Shown: one piece after another, positions 9,042-17,711 of the stretch
Layout: each line of letters opens with the position of its first letter
Numbering within the stretch: position 1 is the stretch's first letter
Assembly: GCA_965223835.1 (NCBI GenBank)
Contig: CBDCXQ010000001.1
Location: 1,426,001-1,490,000 of the forward strand
Length of the DNA: 64,000 bases
Source of the DNA: CAVYXZ01 sp965223835
Lineage (GTDB): Bacteria > Chloroflexota > Anaerolineae > Aggregatilineales > Phototrophicaceae
Direction: 5' to 3'
Translations under genes and position numbers: made by a program
Notes under the pieces: model-generated
What the model was told of the DNA's origin: nothing
What the model saw: only the letters and a program-made list of their open reading frames with translations
Databases searched by the model: none

Positions 9042-10064
9042 ATGACCAGGACATTCACGGGATCGCCGGTTCCGCGCCATACCGTATTTATTCTGGCGGA
9101 CGGTGCGTTTGTGGTTCAGTGGGACGAAGCACTCGTGCAGGAATTGTTGACCGGTCAGTACCGCAATTTTGATGACAAACATTTTGGGCATCACATCACT
9201 GATTATGAACTGAATCAATTAAAAGCTGCCGGAAGGGTCGAACATTTTAACCGGCAGTACGTGTGGTTATACGCACTGCCGGAGCAGGGGCGTATCGCGG
9301 CTGAGCATGAATATACGGGTCCGGCACGGGTTCGGTCTTTTTACCTCAATACAACCCTGCCTAAAAATCAACTGGATGAAGTGAAAAAGCAATTACAAAA
9401 CCTGGAACTCTATGATGATTTTCTCGCACGGGTTCGAGGTGATCTCGTCGCCATTTTAGGCAAGAATGGTGCCCCATTTCGACAATTGAAGGACGCGGAG
9501 CGTGCGCAGAAATTACTGGTAAATAAGCTGCCTGCACTATTCGAACACACGGCAATTGCCTTTGTTGAAACGAATGATCGCGCAGATAATTATAACCTTC
9601 AGGCCGATCACTCTGCTGAATCGCTTGATTTAGAAACGCTGATTACCAGCCAGAAGGATGTAACCGTTTCGGATGGCAAACGGGCGGCTGTTCTGATGAG
9701 CAATGCGGACGAACGTGAAGCAATTTGCGATTTGCTGGTCGAAATGCAGATGGACGTCATGGAAGCTGGCACCGCGCTGGAAGGATTGCACTTGCTGGAA
9801 GATTTCCAGCCCAACTTGCTGGTGATGGGAATGCAGTTGCCCGATATGCATGGCTGGGAATTGCTGGCTAAAATCAAAGAAATTGGCACATTTTGGGATC
9901 TGCCAAAGATCATGATTGCCGATCATCTGGCGTCGCCAGACGACCAGGCATTTGCGCTAACCGTCGGTAAAGTCGACGTGTACCTGGTCAAACCGATCAG
10001 TATGGCGCAGCTTCGTCAGAATATTTGGCTGACACTTAAGAACCAGCAGGATGCTGTTGAATAA
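9042..10064 (+). CDS. protein with C-terminal degenerate response-regulator receiver domain
   Basis: About 340 residues. The N-terminal two thirds match no domain I recognise. The last 115 residues follow a CheY-like receiver pattern (AAVLMSNADEREAICDLLVEMQMDVMEAGTALEGLHLLEDFQPNLLVMGMQLPDMHGWELL ... VYLVKPIS is the core, in shortened form). The conserved Lys near the end is present, but the phospho-accepting Asp is replaced by Gly (LLVMGMQLP where LLLDIMLP is usual), and the acidic pair after strand 1 reads SNADE. It is therefore probably a phosphorylation-independent pseudo-receiver. ATG 9042 is taken as the start; GTG 9039 is in frame. It begins 21 bases after the AAA+ gene. Confidence 0.75.
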   Translation: MTRTFTGSPVPRHTVFILADGAFVVQWDEALVQELLTGQYRNFDDKHFGHHITDYELNQLKAAGRVEHFNRQYVWLYALPEQGRIAAEHEYTGPARVRSFYLNTTLPKNQLDEVKKQLQNLELYDDFLARVRGDLVAILGKNGAPFRQLKDAERAQKLLVNKLPALFEHTAIAFVETNDRADNYNLQADHSAESLDLETLITSQKDVTVSDGKRAAVLMSNADEREAICDLLVEMQMDVMEAGTALEGLHLLEDFQPNLLVMGMQLPDMHGWELLAKIKEIGTFWDLPKIMIADHLASPDDQAFALTVGKVDVYLVKPISMAQLRQNIWLTLKNQQDAVE

Positions 10065-10118
10065 CCCGTGTTAGACTGGTAAAGTGTAAATAGTGCTTTT
10101 TGAGAGACGGATTAACGC

Positions 10119-10748
10119 ATGATCTGGGCGTTATTGCTGGTTATGCTATTGGTGTTGATTGCCATGTCGTTGAATGGAAATAATCGAGTTCCCTGGTCAG
10201 ATAAGCTGCGGCGCGTGCGGGCGGGTGTGCCCAACCGGGCTGAATGGATGGCCCCCGATCCGGTTGTCGATCAAGTGCGCCACGATTACCTGATGGCGCT
10301 TGACTGGTTGCAAGATAGTGCCTTGCACGCCTGGTCACAACAGCGTCGTCATGCTGCCCTGTTTTTATCAGATTCGTTTCTCAAACAATATCTGGGAATC
10401 CTTCGTCGCTATGAAACTGCGCGTACGCCCCGATGCATTGCTGTGTTACGGGCCGATCATCAGGTGATGGTCCGGCGGTTTTCAGAAGATGGTGAGCAGT
10501 GTTTGATTATTGACCAGCAGTTACAACGCCGAATGGCAACCTATGACTATGATTCGCGTACCCGCCTCCACACCCAGGATCTAGGAAACTGTGCGGTTGT
10601 TTATCAGATGGCCTATGACAAAAAACGGCAACGCTGGCAGATAGCGGCGTTTATCCAGCGGCTGCCATTGGGTTGGGGAAATCCGCGTGTGAACCGCCAT
10701 CTTGATGTTCTGGCAGATTTACCAGCCTCATTTGGGCGCGATAGCTGA
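10119..10748 (+). CDS. membrane-anchored hypothetical protein
   Basis: This 209-residue protein has one N-terminal membrane helix (about 1-18, MIWALLLVMLLVLIAM), a basic stretch, and a soluble domain of about 150 residues rich in aromatic residues and Arg. The soluble part (YLGILRRYETARTPRCIAVLRADHQVMVRRF ... VVYQMAYDKKRQRWQIAAF) alternates strands and helices in a way that resembles small SnoaL/IMS-like folds, but this is a loose impression. It sits 54 bases after the pseudo-receiver gene and 23 bases before the epimerase gene, and may belong to the same transcript. Function unknown. Confidence 0.65.
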   Translation: MIWALLLVMLLVLIAMSLNGNNRVPWSDKLRRVRAGVPNRAEWMAPDPVVDQVRHDYLMALDWLQDSALHAWSQQRRHAALFLSDSFLKQYLGILRRYETARTPRCIAVLRADHQVMVRRFSEDGEQCLIIDQQLQRRMATYDYDSRTRLHTQDLGNCAVVYQMAYDKKRQRWQIAAFIQRLPLGWGNPRVNRHLDVLADLPASFGRDS

Positions 10749-10771
10749 CATTCCAGATGATAATCTAACAC

Positions 10772-11776
10772 ATGATTTTTGTGACGGGCGGAACCGGCTT
10801 CCTGGGTCGTCATCTTGTACCGGCGTTATGCCGTGCCGGTCATTCGCTGCGCGTGCTGACACGCCAACCGGATGCGCATCCCTGGCTACAGTGTTATCAC
10901 CGTGTTGAGGTTGTACAGGGTGATTTGGTCAAGCCGGAGACTTATGTTGACGCCCTGCGCGGTTGCACATCGGTAATCCATGCCGGTGGGATTTTCCGCA
11001 TGTGGGGTGATGAAGCGACGTTTCTAGAAAATAATGTCCAGGGTACGGCACTACTGCTCAGCGCGGTTAAGTCACTAGAATTGGAACGGTTTATCTATGT
11101 TTCGACCAGCGCCGTTCTGGGCAAGCCTGATCCGCAACACGTGGTTGATGAGACTTATCCACCACAGCCGATGGACTCTTACCAGCGTAGCAAATTAATC
11201 GCTGAGGAAATGGTCCTTCATTCACATGTAACAGATTGTTTGCCGGTGATTGTGTTGCGACCCGGTGCATTTTATGGACCGCTGGGTCGTTATGCGTTTA
11301 ACCGTCTGTTTTTTAAAGATCCGATGCGGGGTTTGATTATGCAGGTTGACGGGGGGCGACACATAATTTTTCCCGTATATATCGGTGATGTGGCCCAGAT
11401 TATCGTTGCGGCATTAAACTGTGGGCGCGAGGGTGAGATTTATAACGTCTGTGGCGATTGGATTTCACATCGCCGTGCATTTGATATAATTTGTGAAGAA
11501 GCCGGGATCTGGTGGCCGCGTGTGCCCATGCCTGGTTGGCTAGATTTACCGTTAGCCCAGGTGCTGGAGTTGGTTTATGGCAGTTTTGGGGCTGAGCCGT
11601 TCTGGCCGATCAATATGCTGCGATCATATGTCCACAATAACTGGCGGGTTTCCAGTGAGAAGGCGAAACGCGAGTTGGGTTTTGTGCCGACCAGTTTTCG
11701 CGATGGGGCACGCCAGACCATTGCCTGGTATCAAGCGGGCGAACCGGATGAATGGATAGGTTTAGATTGTGATTGA
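10772..11776 (+). CDS. NAD(P)-dependent epimerase/dehydratase (extended SDR)
   Basis: This 334-residue extended short-chain dehydrogenase/reductase has the N-terminal Rossmann motif GGTGFLG, a downstream acidic residue (GDLVKPE), and catalytic Ser plus YxxxK in DSYQRSKLIAEE. The C-terminal substrate domain (RPGAFYGPLGRYAFNRLF) resembles dihydroflavonol-4-reductase / 3-beta-hydroxysteroid dehydrogenase-type members and some hopanoid-associated epimerases. The substrate is not predictable. Its stop overlaps the obg start, so the genes are co-transcribed. Confidence 0.88.
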   Translation: MIFVTGGTGFLGRHLVPALCRAGHSLRVLTRQPDAHPWLQCYHRVEVVQGDLVKPETYVDALRGCTSVIHAGGIFRMWGDEATFLENNVQGTALLLSAVKSLELERFIYVSTSAVLGKPDPQHVVDETYPPQPMDSYQRSKLIAEEMVLHSHVTDCLPVIVLRPGAFYGPLGRYAFNRLFFKDPMRGLIMQVDGGRHIIFPVYIGDVAQIIVAALNCGREGEIYNVCGDWISHRRAFDIICEEAGIWWPRVPMPGWLDLPLAQVLELVYGSFGAEPFWPINMLRSYVHNNWRVSSEKAKRELGFVPTSFRDGARQTIAWYQAGEPDEWIGLDCD

Positions 11777-13034
11777 TGAGGCGAAAATAAAGGTGCAGAG
11801 TGGTGCCGGTGGTGCGGGCCTCATTGCGTTCCGCCGTGAGAAATATGTGCCGCATGGTGGTCCTGCGGGCGGTGATGGTGGTCACGGTGGCGATGTGGTA
11901 TTGGTCGTCAATCCGAAGATCTCGACGCTGGTCAATTTTCAACATCACACGCAATTCAGGGCAGATTCGGGCGGTCGCGGCGGTTCGAATAACAAAACCG
12001 GCGCGAGTGCCTCGCCACTGGAGTTGGAAGTGCCGCGAGGTACATTGGTCTATGATGATGCGACCGGCGGCTTGATGGGTGATCTGGTCAAACCAGAAGA
12101 TCGATTGGTGATCGCGCGTGGTGGTCGTGGTGGTCGCGGTAACACACGCTTTAAGAGTGCCTCCCGGCAAGCGCCGCGAATAGCCGAAAAAGGCGAACCG
12201 GGCGAAGAACGCTGGCTCCGGCTGGAACTTAAATTGATCGCCGACGTTGGGCTGGTCGGCGTGCCTAATGCGGGCAAATCAACGTTGTTGTCCGTGATTA
12301 GCAACGCACGACCCAAGATTGCGTCGTATCCATTTACCACGATTGAACCCAATCTGGGCGTGGTGCAATATGCCGACCGGGATGTGGTGGTGGCGGATAT
12401 TCCAGGTTTGATCGAGGGGGCACATATGGGTGTTGGCCTGGGGCATACGTTCCTGCGCCATGTCCAGCGCACGCGGGTACTGGTCCATCTCATCAATGGT
12501 GAGAGCGCGGACCCGCTGGCTGATTATAATCAGATTAATGTGGAATTGTCGTTGTTTGATGATAATTTAGCCGAAAAGCCACAGCTTGTCGTTTTCAATA
12601 AGATGGATTTGCCCCAGGCACAGGAACGCTGGCCGAAAATCGAGCGCGAACTGAAACAGCGCGGGATTACGCCGCTGGCGATTTCCGCTGCGACTCAGCA
12701 GAATGTCAAGCAACTCACCAGCGACATTATGCAATTGCTGGAAACCTTGCCTGCTGTGGAAACATTACCTGTGGCTGAGGACGTTCCCCGCTACGAATTG
12801 CCTGAAGACGACAAAATTTTTGAAATCTCACGCGATGATGCTGGTGCGTATCATGTCACTGGCAAGCGAGTCGAACGGGCGGCGGCGATGACTTATTGGG
12901 ATTATGATGAGGCGGTGCAGCGCTTTCAGAATATTCTTGAAACCCTGGGCGTTTCCAACGCGTTGGAAACTGCTGGAGTCCAGGTGGGCGATACGGTATA
13001 TATCGGTGAGTTTGAGTTGGAATGGTCGGAGTAA
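11769..13034 (+). CDS. obg: GTPase Obg (CgtA)
   Basis: Obg is an essential GTPase in 50S ribosome maturation and stress signalling. The 421-residue protein has the glycine-rich Obg fold (VQSGAGGAGLIAFRREKYVPHGGPAGGDGGHGG in part, residues about 7-40), then the G domain with G1 GVPNAGKST, G3 DIPGLIEGAHMG and G4 NKMD, and the C-terminal OCT domain (about 340-421). The start is GTG 11769, overlapping the epimerase stop by eight bases. Confidence 0.96.
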   Translation: MIDEAKIKVQSGAGGAGLIAFRREKYVPHGGPAGGDGGHGGDVVLVVNPKISTLVNFQHHTQFRADSGGRGGSNNKTGASASPLELEVPRGTLVYDDATGGLMGDLVKPEDRLVIARGGRGGRGNTRFKSASRQAPRIAEKGEPGEERWLRLELKLIADVGLVGVPNAGKSTLLSVISNARPKIASYPFTTIEPNLGVVQYADRDVVVADIPGLIEGAHMGVGLGHTFLRHVQRTRVLVHLINGESADPLADYNQINVELSLFDDNLAEKPQLVVFNKMDLPQAQERWPKIERELKQRGITPLAISAATQQNVKQLTSDIMQLLETLPAVETLPVAEDVPRYELPEDDKIFEISRDDAGAYHVTGKRVERAAAMTYWDYDEAVQRFQNILETLGVSNALETAGVQVGDTVYIGEFELEWSE

Positions 13035-13037
13035 AAC

Positions 13038-13547
13038 ATGTCAACCGCGCTAGTGGTGATTGATGTGCAGGTCGGGTTTATTGACGGCGATTTCGCTGTT
13101 TATGAAAGCGCCGCCATGCTGGAGCGGATAAAGCAACTCATTGACCGGGCGCGGGCGCACAAGGTCCCGGTTATTTATGTGCGGCATGATGAAGAGCCAG
13201 ATGCTGATGGTCCCCTTCATCCGGCAATTACGCCGCAATCCGATGAGGTGGTGGTGTCGAAGCTGACGCCGGATGCGTTTTATCAAACCAATCTGCAAGC
13301 GGAACTGGCAGCACGCAGCATCACGGCACTTATTATTGCCGGGTTCCAGACCGAGATGTGCATTGACACGACCACCCGCCAAGCATGGAGCCGGGGCTAT
13401 AAAGTAACGCTGGTCAAAGATGCGCACAGCACCCCCGCATTCCCCGATGCAGTATTAACCGTGCCCCAGATCATCGCCCACCACAACGACATTCTGACTC
13501 AATTCGCCGAGGTCAAACCGGCAGCTGCGGTGTTATGCGACGAATAG
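13038..13547 (+). CDS. isochorismatase-like cysteine hydrolase
   Basis: This 169-residue protein of the isochorismatase-like hydrolase superfamily shows the triad: Asp in VIDVQVGF, Lys in VSKLTPDAFYQTNL and Cys in TEMCIDTT. The superfamily covers nicotinamidases, N-carbamoyl amidases and isochorismatases. Because the next gene is nadD, an NAD-related amidase is possible, but the metal-binding residues typical of nicotinamidase (DxHxxxxxxFH) are not present in that form, so the substrate stays open. It is three bases after obg and overlaps nadD by 13 bases. Confidence 0.85.
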   Translation: MSTALVVIDVQVGFIDGDFAVYESAAMLERIKQLIDRARAHKVPVIYVRHDEEPDADGPLHPAITPQSDEVVVSKLTPDAFYQTNLQAELAARSITALIIAGFQTEMCIDTTTRQAWSRGYKVTLVKDAHSTPAFPDAVLTVPQIIAHHNDILTQFAEVKPAAAVLCDE

Positions 13548-14140
13548 GCATCCTGGGTGGCACCTTTGACCCACCGCATATCGGCCACCTCGTCCTCGGC
13601 GAGTATGCGGCTGAAGCACTCGATTTGAAACAGGTGTTGTTTGTCCCGGCAGCCGACCCACCACACAAAATAGCGGTCCATAAGTCGCCAGTTGCACATC
13701 GCCTTGCGATGCTACAAATTGCGCTGGCCGATAACCCGCGTTTTGCAATTTCACGAGTTGATATTGACCGTCCCGGCCCACATTATTCGCTGGACACGGT
13801 GAAGATCATTCAGCAAGCGCACGCCGATACTGAGCTATATTTTGTGATGGGTGGCGATTCGCTGCGGGATTTGCCGACCTGGCATCGGCCTGAACAGTTA
13901 ATCGAGCATTGTCGGCTGGCAGTAATGGAACGCCCTGGAACGGATGCGCACCCGGCAATGCACGACCCGATTTTGCCGGGCTTAGCTGAGCGAGTGGTGA
14001 TGGTTAATGCGCCGATGCTGCAAATCGCCTCGTCATCAATCGTCCCCCGGCTGCAACAGGGCCGCAGCGTGCGCTATCTCGTGCCGGATGGCGTGCTGGC
14101 TTACATTCATGAACAAGGACTTTATCGGAAATCAATATGA
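13535..14140 (+). CDS. nadD: nicotinate-nucleotide adenylyltransferase
   Basis: NadD adenylates nicotinate mononucleotide in NAD synthesis. The 201-residue protein begins RRIGILGGTFDPPHIGHLVLGEYA, with the nucleotidyltransferase motif GTFDPPHxGH, and has the late ISSSxxR-type motif (IASSSIVPRLQQGRSVRYLVP). It overlaps the preceding hydrolase gene by 13 bases and its TGA overlaps the next ATG (ATGA), so translation is coupled on both sides. Confidence 0.93.
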   Translation: MRRIGILGGTFDPPHIGHLVLGEYAAEALDLKQVLFVPAADPPHKIAVHKSPVAHRLAMLQIALADNPRFAISRVDIDRPGPHYSLDTVKIIQQAHADTELYFVMGGDSLRDLPTWHRPEQLIEHCRLAVMERPGTDAHPAMHDPILPGLAERVVMVNAPMLQIASSSIVPRLQQGRSVRYLVPDGVLAYIHEQGLYRKSI

Positions 14141-15855
14141 AGCGTTTATGGTTTGCTGCGCTTATTCTATTATTGGCTGGTTGGCAGACGAACGATCCAG
14201 TCCCGACGCTGGTGCCGCCGACGCTGATGCCGGCACCAGATGCGGGTGTCAATGATGCGCTGGCGAGTGAATCGGGGTTGGCCCGCATTCAACGCGACGG
14301 CACGTTACGCGTGGGGACATTGTTTAATGCCCCACCGTTTGGTTTACTCAACATTCGTGGCGATGTCGCCGGGTTTGACGCTGATCTGGCTCGCAGTATG
14401 GGGGATGCGTGGGGCGTCGATGTGGAGTTTGTGCAGGTTACGCGGCAGACAGCGCTGGATATGCTGAATGCGGGGGAAGTTGACCTCTTAGCTGCTGCTC
14501 AAATTCGTACCCGACAGCGCGACTTGCAGGTCGAATTCAGTCAGACCTATTATCGCGGCAGTCAAGCCGTCATGGTGCGGCAGGACGATGGCGCAACCGT
14601 ATTGGGTCATATGGCTGACCGCATTCTGGGTGTTGTCATTGGCTCAGCATCGGAAGTTGCCGTTGCGGAGTGGCAAGCGCGGACTGGCATTAACGCTACG
14701 GTACAGACCTATTTCACGCTGGAACAGGGCTTGGCGGCGCTGGTAAATAGCGAGATTGACGGGTTGGTTGGCAGTCGCTATCAACTGCGGGCACTGCTGC
14801 AACCGGGCGTGGTTCGGATGGTGGAGGAACCACTGGCATTAGAGCCATACGCGATCACTATGCGGCGGCAAGATGTCAATCTGCGCAATCTGGTAAATCG
14901 CACATTGCAGTATCTGGCGCAGAATGGTCGCATGAACGAAATTTATGGGTCAAATTTTCCTGGCTCAACCTATCCGGCTGGGCTGATCGCCGAATGGCCG
15001 GATCTGGGCGACGACGCACCGCGACCCGATCAGTTAGGTAGCGACATTGCCTATCCTGATTTTTATGTGGTGCCGCGCTTGCAGGATGGGCAGGCACTGC
15101 GGGTGGCCGGGATGCAAAACATCGCCACTGATGCACCGGAAAGTGAGCAGCGGTTGCAGGTTTTGAATCGATCGCTGGTTGAACGACTGGCGGCACGCTG
15201 GGGTGTTCCGGTCGAGTTTTTGCCGGATAGTGCGGATAATGCTTTGGAGCTGGTTGCCAGTGGTCAGGCTGATCTGGCGGTGGGCGTACAGGCGCAGTGG
15301 GCGTGGTCTGACCGGGTGGATTTTAGCAGTCCATATTTGTTGCACGGTGATCGCCTGATGGTCAAAAGCAATTCCAATATTGAAAGTTTCAACGAGCTGC
15401 GCGGCGGGCGCTGGGTCGGGGTTTTTGCGACGGAACCGGGTAGTGCCGACCGAGTCAACGCGCTGGCCGAGAGTATCAACTCGGCGGTGAATATCTACAC
15501 GATGCTGCGCGAACAGGATGTGCCTTTTTATATTTTGGAAGATCAAAATGCGGATGTGGCCTTTGGCGACAGTCTGAAGCTGATCCCGCATCTGGAAAAT
15601 TACCCGGATGATTTTCGGATTGCGACCCGCTGTCCCAATTGTGATCCCTGGTATTCGCGCGAGTATGTAGGGTTGGCGCTGCCGCGTAACGATCTTGATT
15701 TTCGTCTGCTGGTTGAATATACATTGCAAGAATTGGCGCACGATGGAACGCTGCAACAATTGTTGCAGCCGGTCATGTTACCCGATGAAACCCTCACGAT
15801 TGATGTGTTATCAGGCCCAACGGAATATCGCGGGTTTAATCTGCGGGCTGGTTAG
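14137..15855 (+). CDS. double solute-binding protein, SBP_bac_3 type
   Basis: This 572-residue exported protein carries two family-3 solute-binding domains in tandem, residues about 45-285 (starting IQRDGTLRVGTLFNAPPFGLLNIRGDVAGFDADLA) and about 310-550. Such domains usually bind amino acids for ABC import, or act as sensor domains. No permease or kinase domain is attached and no transporter genes are adjacent. The N-terminus looks like a lipoprotein signal peptide (MKRLWFAALILLLAGW), but residue 16, where the lipid-bearing Cys is expected, is Trp (codon TGG at 14182-14184). It may still be exported by signal peptidase I. The start overlaps the nadD stop. Confidence 0.85.
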   Translation: MKRLWFAALILLLAGWQTNDPVPTLVPPTLMPAPDAGVNDALASESGLARIQRDGTLRVGTLFNAPPFGLLNIRGDVAGFDADLARSMGDAWGVDVEFVQVTRQTALDMLNAGEVDLLAAAQIRTRQRDLQVEFSQTYYRGSQAVMVRQDDGATVLGHMADRILGVVIGSASEVAVAEWQARTGINATVQTYFTLEQGLAALVNSEIDGLVGSRYQLRALLQPGVVRMVEEPLALEPYAITMRRQDVNLRNLVNRTLQYLAQNGRMNEIYGSNFPGSTYPAGLIAEWPDLGDDAPRPDQLGSDIAYPDFYVVPRLQDGQALRVAGMQNIATDAPESEQRLQVLNRSLVERLAARWGVPVEFLPDSADNALELVASGQADLAVGVQAQWAWSDRVDFSSPYLLHGDRLMVKSNSNIESFNELRGGRWVGVFATEPGSADRVNALAESINSAVNIYTMLREQDVPFYILEDQNADVAFGDSLKLIPHLENYPDDFRIATRCPNCDPWYSREYVGLALPRNDLDFRLLVEYTLQELAHDGTLQQLLQPVMLPDETLTIDVLSGPTEYRGFNLRAG

Positions 15856-16778
15856 TTTCGGTCAGTTTCGTTCATTTTGCTGGCGGTGGCGATGCTCACA
15901 CCGACGATGATAATCACACTGCCAACGATCTGCAAAACGGTCGGTGTTTCACTGAAAATCAGAAATGCTCCGAAAGCACTGAGAACGGAAGATAGCTGGG
16001 CGGTGATGCTGACGAAGGTTGCCGAGACGAATCCCAGAGCATAATTCATTGCCCCATGTGCGATCAATTGAGCGACAATCGTCAAGAGAAAAAGCCAGAA
16101 ATAGGCCTGCGGTGAATAGCCGGTGAATGGCGTTCGAGTAACGAGCATGAGGATGACCGCTGTGATGGTTGCGAAGCTGAAGACGAGCCAGAGATAAGCC
16201 GGAAATGATACACGATGCCGCACTGAACGACCGGCATTGAGGTAAAATCCAAACAAAAACGCGGCCACCAGTGCCAATCCCGCACCCAGTAGTGGATTGT
16301 TGCCCAGCGATGTGCCGCCATCAAATCCAGCCAGCGCCATGATTCCCCCGCCCAGCAACGCAAAAAATAGGCCCAGCCAGATATTGCGGTGAAAGGCCGC
16401 CTTCAAAAACAATATCTCCATCAGAGCGACCCATAATGGACCCGACCCATTTAACACGCCGGCGATCAGGATGCTGACATTGTTGAAGGCTTCAAACGTG
16501 AAGACGAACCTTACCGCCATGACGATGCCGGCAAAGGCCGCGAACAGGAGGTCGCGTTGGGATAGTCCTCGAACTTCGTGCCAATAATTGCGTAGAACCA
16601 GTGGTGTGAGCAACATCATCGAAATGATGAGCCGCCCGGCGACGATTGCCAGCGAGGGCATTCCTGCTGCCTGGGTCAGGCGAATGAGGATGGGTCCACC
16701 CGCGCCAATCGCGAAGCCGCTAAATATAAGGATGAAGGGCCAGGTTTTGGAGTGTGGCCGGAGTGCCGCGATGTTCAT
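15852..16778 (-). CDS. EamA/DMT-family transporter (copy 1 of 4)
   Basis: This roughly 308-residue protein has ten predicted membrane helices arranged as two EamA repeats. It starts MNIAALRPHSKTWPFILIFSGFAIGAGGPILIRLTQAAGMPSLAIVAGRL. Drug/metabolite transporters of this family export amino acids, metabolites or nucleotide sugars; the substrate is unknown. The start is CAT at 16776-16778, which overlaps the stop of the neighbouring copy (ATGA) and gives the expected N-terminus; a longer open frame upstream lies inside the next gene and is rejected. It is the last of four tandem paralogues on the minus strand, convergent with the solute-binding gene. Confidence 0.9.
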   Translation of the reverse strand: MNIAALRPHSKTWPFILIFSGFAIGAGGPILIRLTQAAGMPSLAIVAGRLIISMMLLTPLVLRNYWHEVRGLSQRDLLFAAFAGIVMAVRFVFTFEAFNNVSILIAGVLNGSGPLWVALMEILFLKAAFHRNIWLGLFFALLGGGIMALAGFDGGTSLGNNPLLGAGLALVAAFLFGFYLNAGRSVRHRVSFPAYLWLVFSFATITAVILMLVTRTPFTGYSPQAYFWLFLLTIVAQLIAHGAMNYALGFVSATFVSITAQLSSVLSAFGAFLIFSETPTVLQIVGSVIIIVGVSIATASKMNETDRN

Positions 16779-17707
16779 GGAGTCCCTATCTGACTTTGAC
16801 CGCGTATGGCAAAGATGACACCAGCAATGATGATGGCACTGCCCACGACCTCTCCCGGCCCCGGAACCTCTTGAAAAAGGATGATTGCCAACACGGCGAC
16901 AATTATCGTGATAAGCTGTGCGGCGATGCTGATAAAGGTTGGTGAAAGATAGGCAATGGCGATATTGAAGCCAACATGCGCGCCCATCTGGCTGATGATG
17001 ACGATGAGGAGTGCCCAGAAATACCCTTTCATGGTCTGCCCCACGAGACTGGTTCCCGTGAGCAACGTCGCGAGCAGGGCAACCAGACCCGCAGCGCCAA
17101 ATACGAGCCAAATATACGGGACCAATTGCAACCGCTGTCGTAGCGAACGCGCTAACGTGAGATAGGCCGCCGCCGAAAGCCCACTGGTGAACGCCAGCAA
17201 ACCACCTAGCATTGGGTTCTCGCCAATATCTACCGGGCCGTTTGCACCGGCAACGGTGATGACAATGCCGCCGAGGATTGCCAGTACCATGCCAACATAC
17301 ACAAGGCGATGAATCGGTGCTTTAAGTAACAGTCGTTCCAGAATAGCGGTCCACAGTGGGAGGAGGCCACCAATCACCGCTGCGATCAGGATACTGGTAT
17401 GATTTACCGCCTCGGCAATCATGATGATGTCTCCGGCGAAGAAGACCCCGGCGGCGAACAGCATCAGCCAGTCTCGCCGCTGCAAACTGTTGAGCGTCGG
17501 TTGGTGATTGCGGATTGCCAGTGGAGTTAGCAATATCGTCGCCATCACAAAGCGAATGACGACCAGCGTCAGGGTTGGCATGCCCTCCTCTTGCGACAGT
17601 CGAATCATAATTAGTCCGGCAGACGCAGCAAATAGGGCCAATGTCAGCACGACATAGGGATAAACTCGTGCGGTTGATGCTGGAAAAGCGAGTTGCAGTT
17701 TCGCCAC
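16775..17707 (-). CDS. EamA/DMT-family transporter (copy 2 of 4)
   Basis: This roughly 310-residue protein has ten membrane helices and two EamA domains (VYPYVVLTLALFAASAGLIMIRLSQEEGMPTLTLVVIRFVMATILLTPLAIRN). The start is GTG 17707: AAAGGA lies 8 bases upstream on the minus strand, and the start follows the stop of copy 3 by four bases. The open frame extends further into copy 3, but that extension has no transporter-like sequence. Its motif order matches the other copies, so all four come from duplication. Substrate unknown. Confidence 0.88.
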   Translation of the reverse strand: MAKLQLAFPASTARVYPYVVLTLALFAASAGLIMIRLSQEEGMPTLTLVVIRFVMATILLTPLAIRNHQPTLNSLQRRDWLMLFAAGVFFAGDIIMIAEAVNHTSILIAAVIGGLLPLWTAILERLLLKAPIHRLVYVGMVLAILGGIVITVAGANGPVDIGENPMLGGLLAFTSGLSAAAYLTLARSLRQRLQLVPYIWLVFGAAGLVALLATLLTGTSLVGQTMKGYFWALLIVIISQMGAHVGFNIAIAYLSPTFISIAAQLITIIVAVLAIILFQEVPGPGEVVGSAIIIAGVIFAIRGQSQIGTP

Positions 17708-17711
17708 CGGG

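Noticed and set aside
16779..17111. Upstream extension of EamA copy 1
   Set aside because: It lies inside copy 2, has a Cys/His/Arg-rich composition typical of shadow frames, and the ATGA overlap gives a better start.
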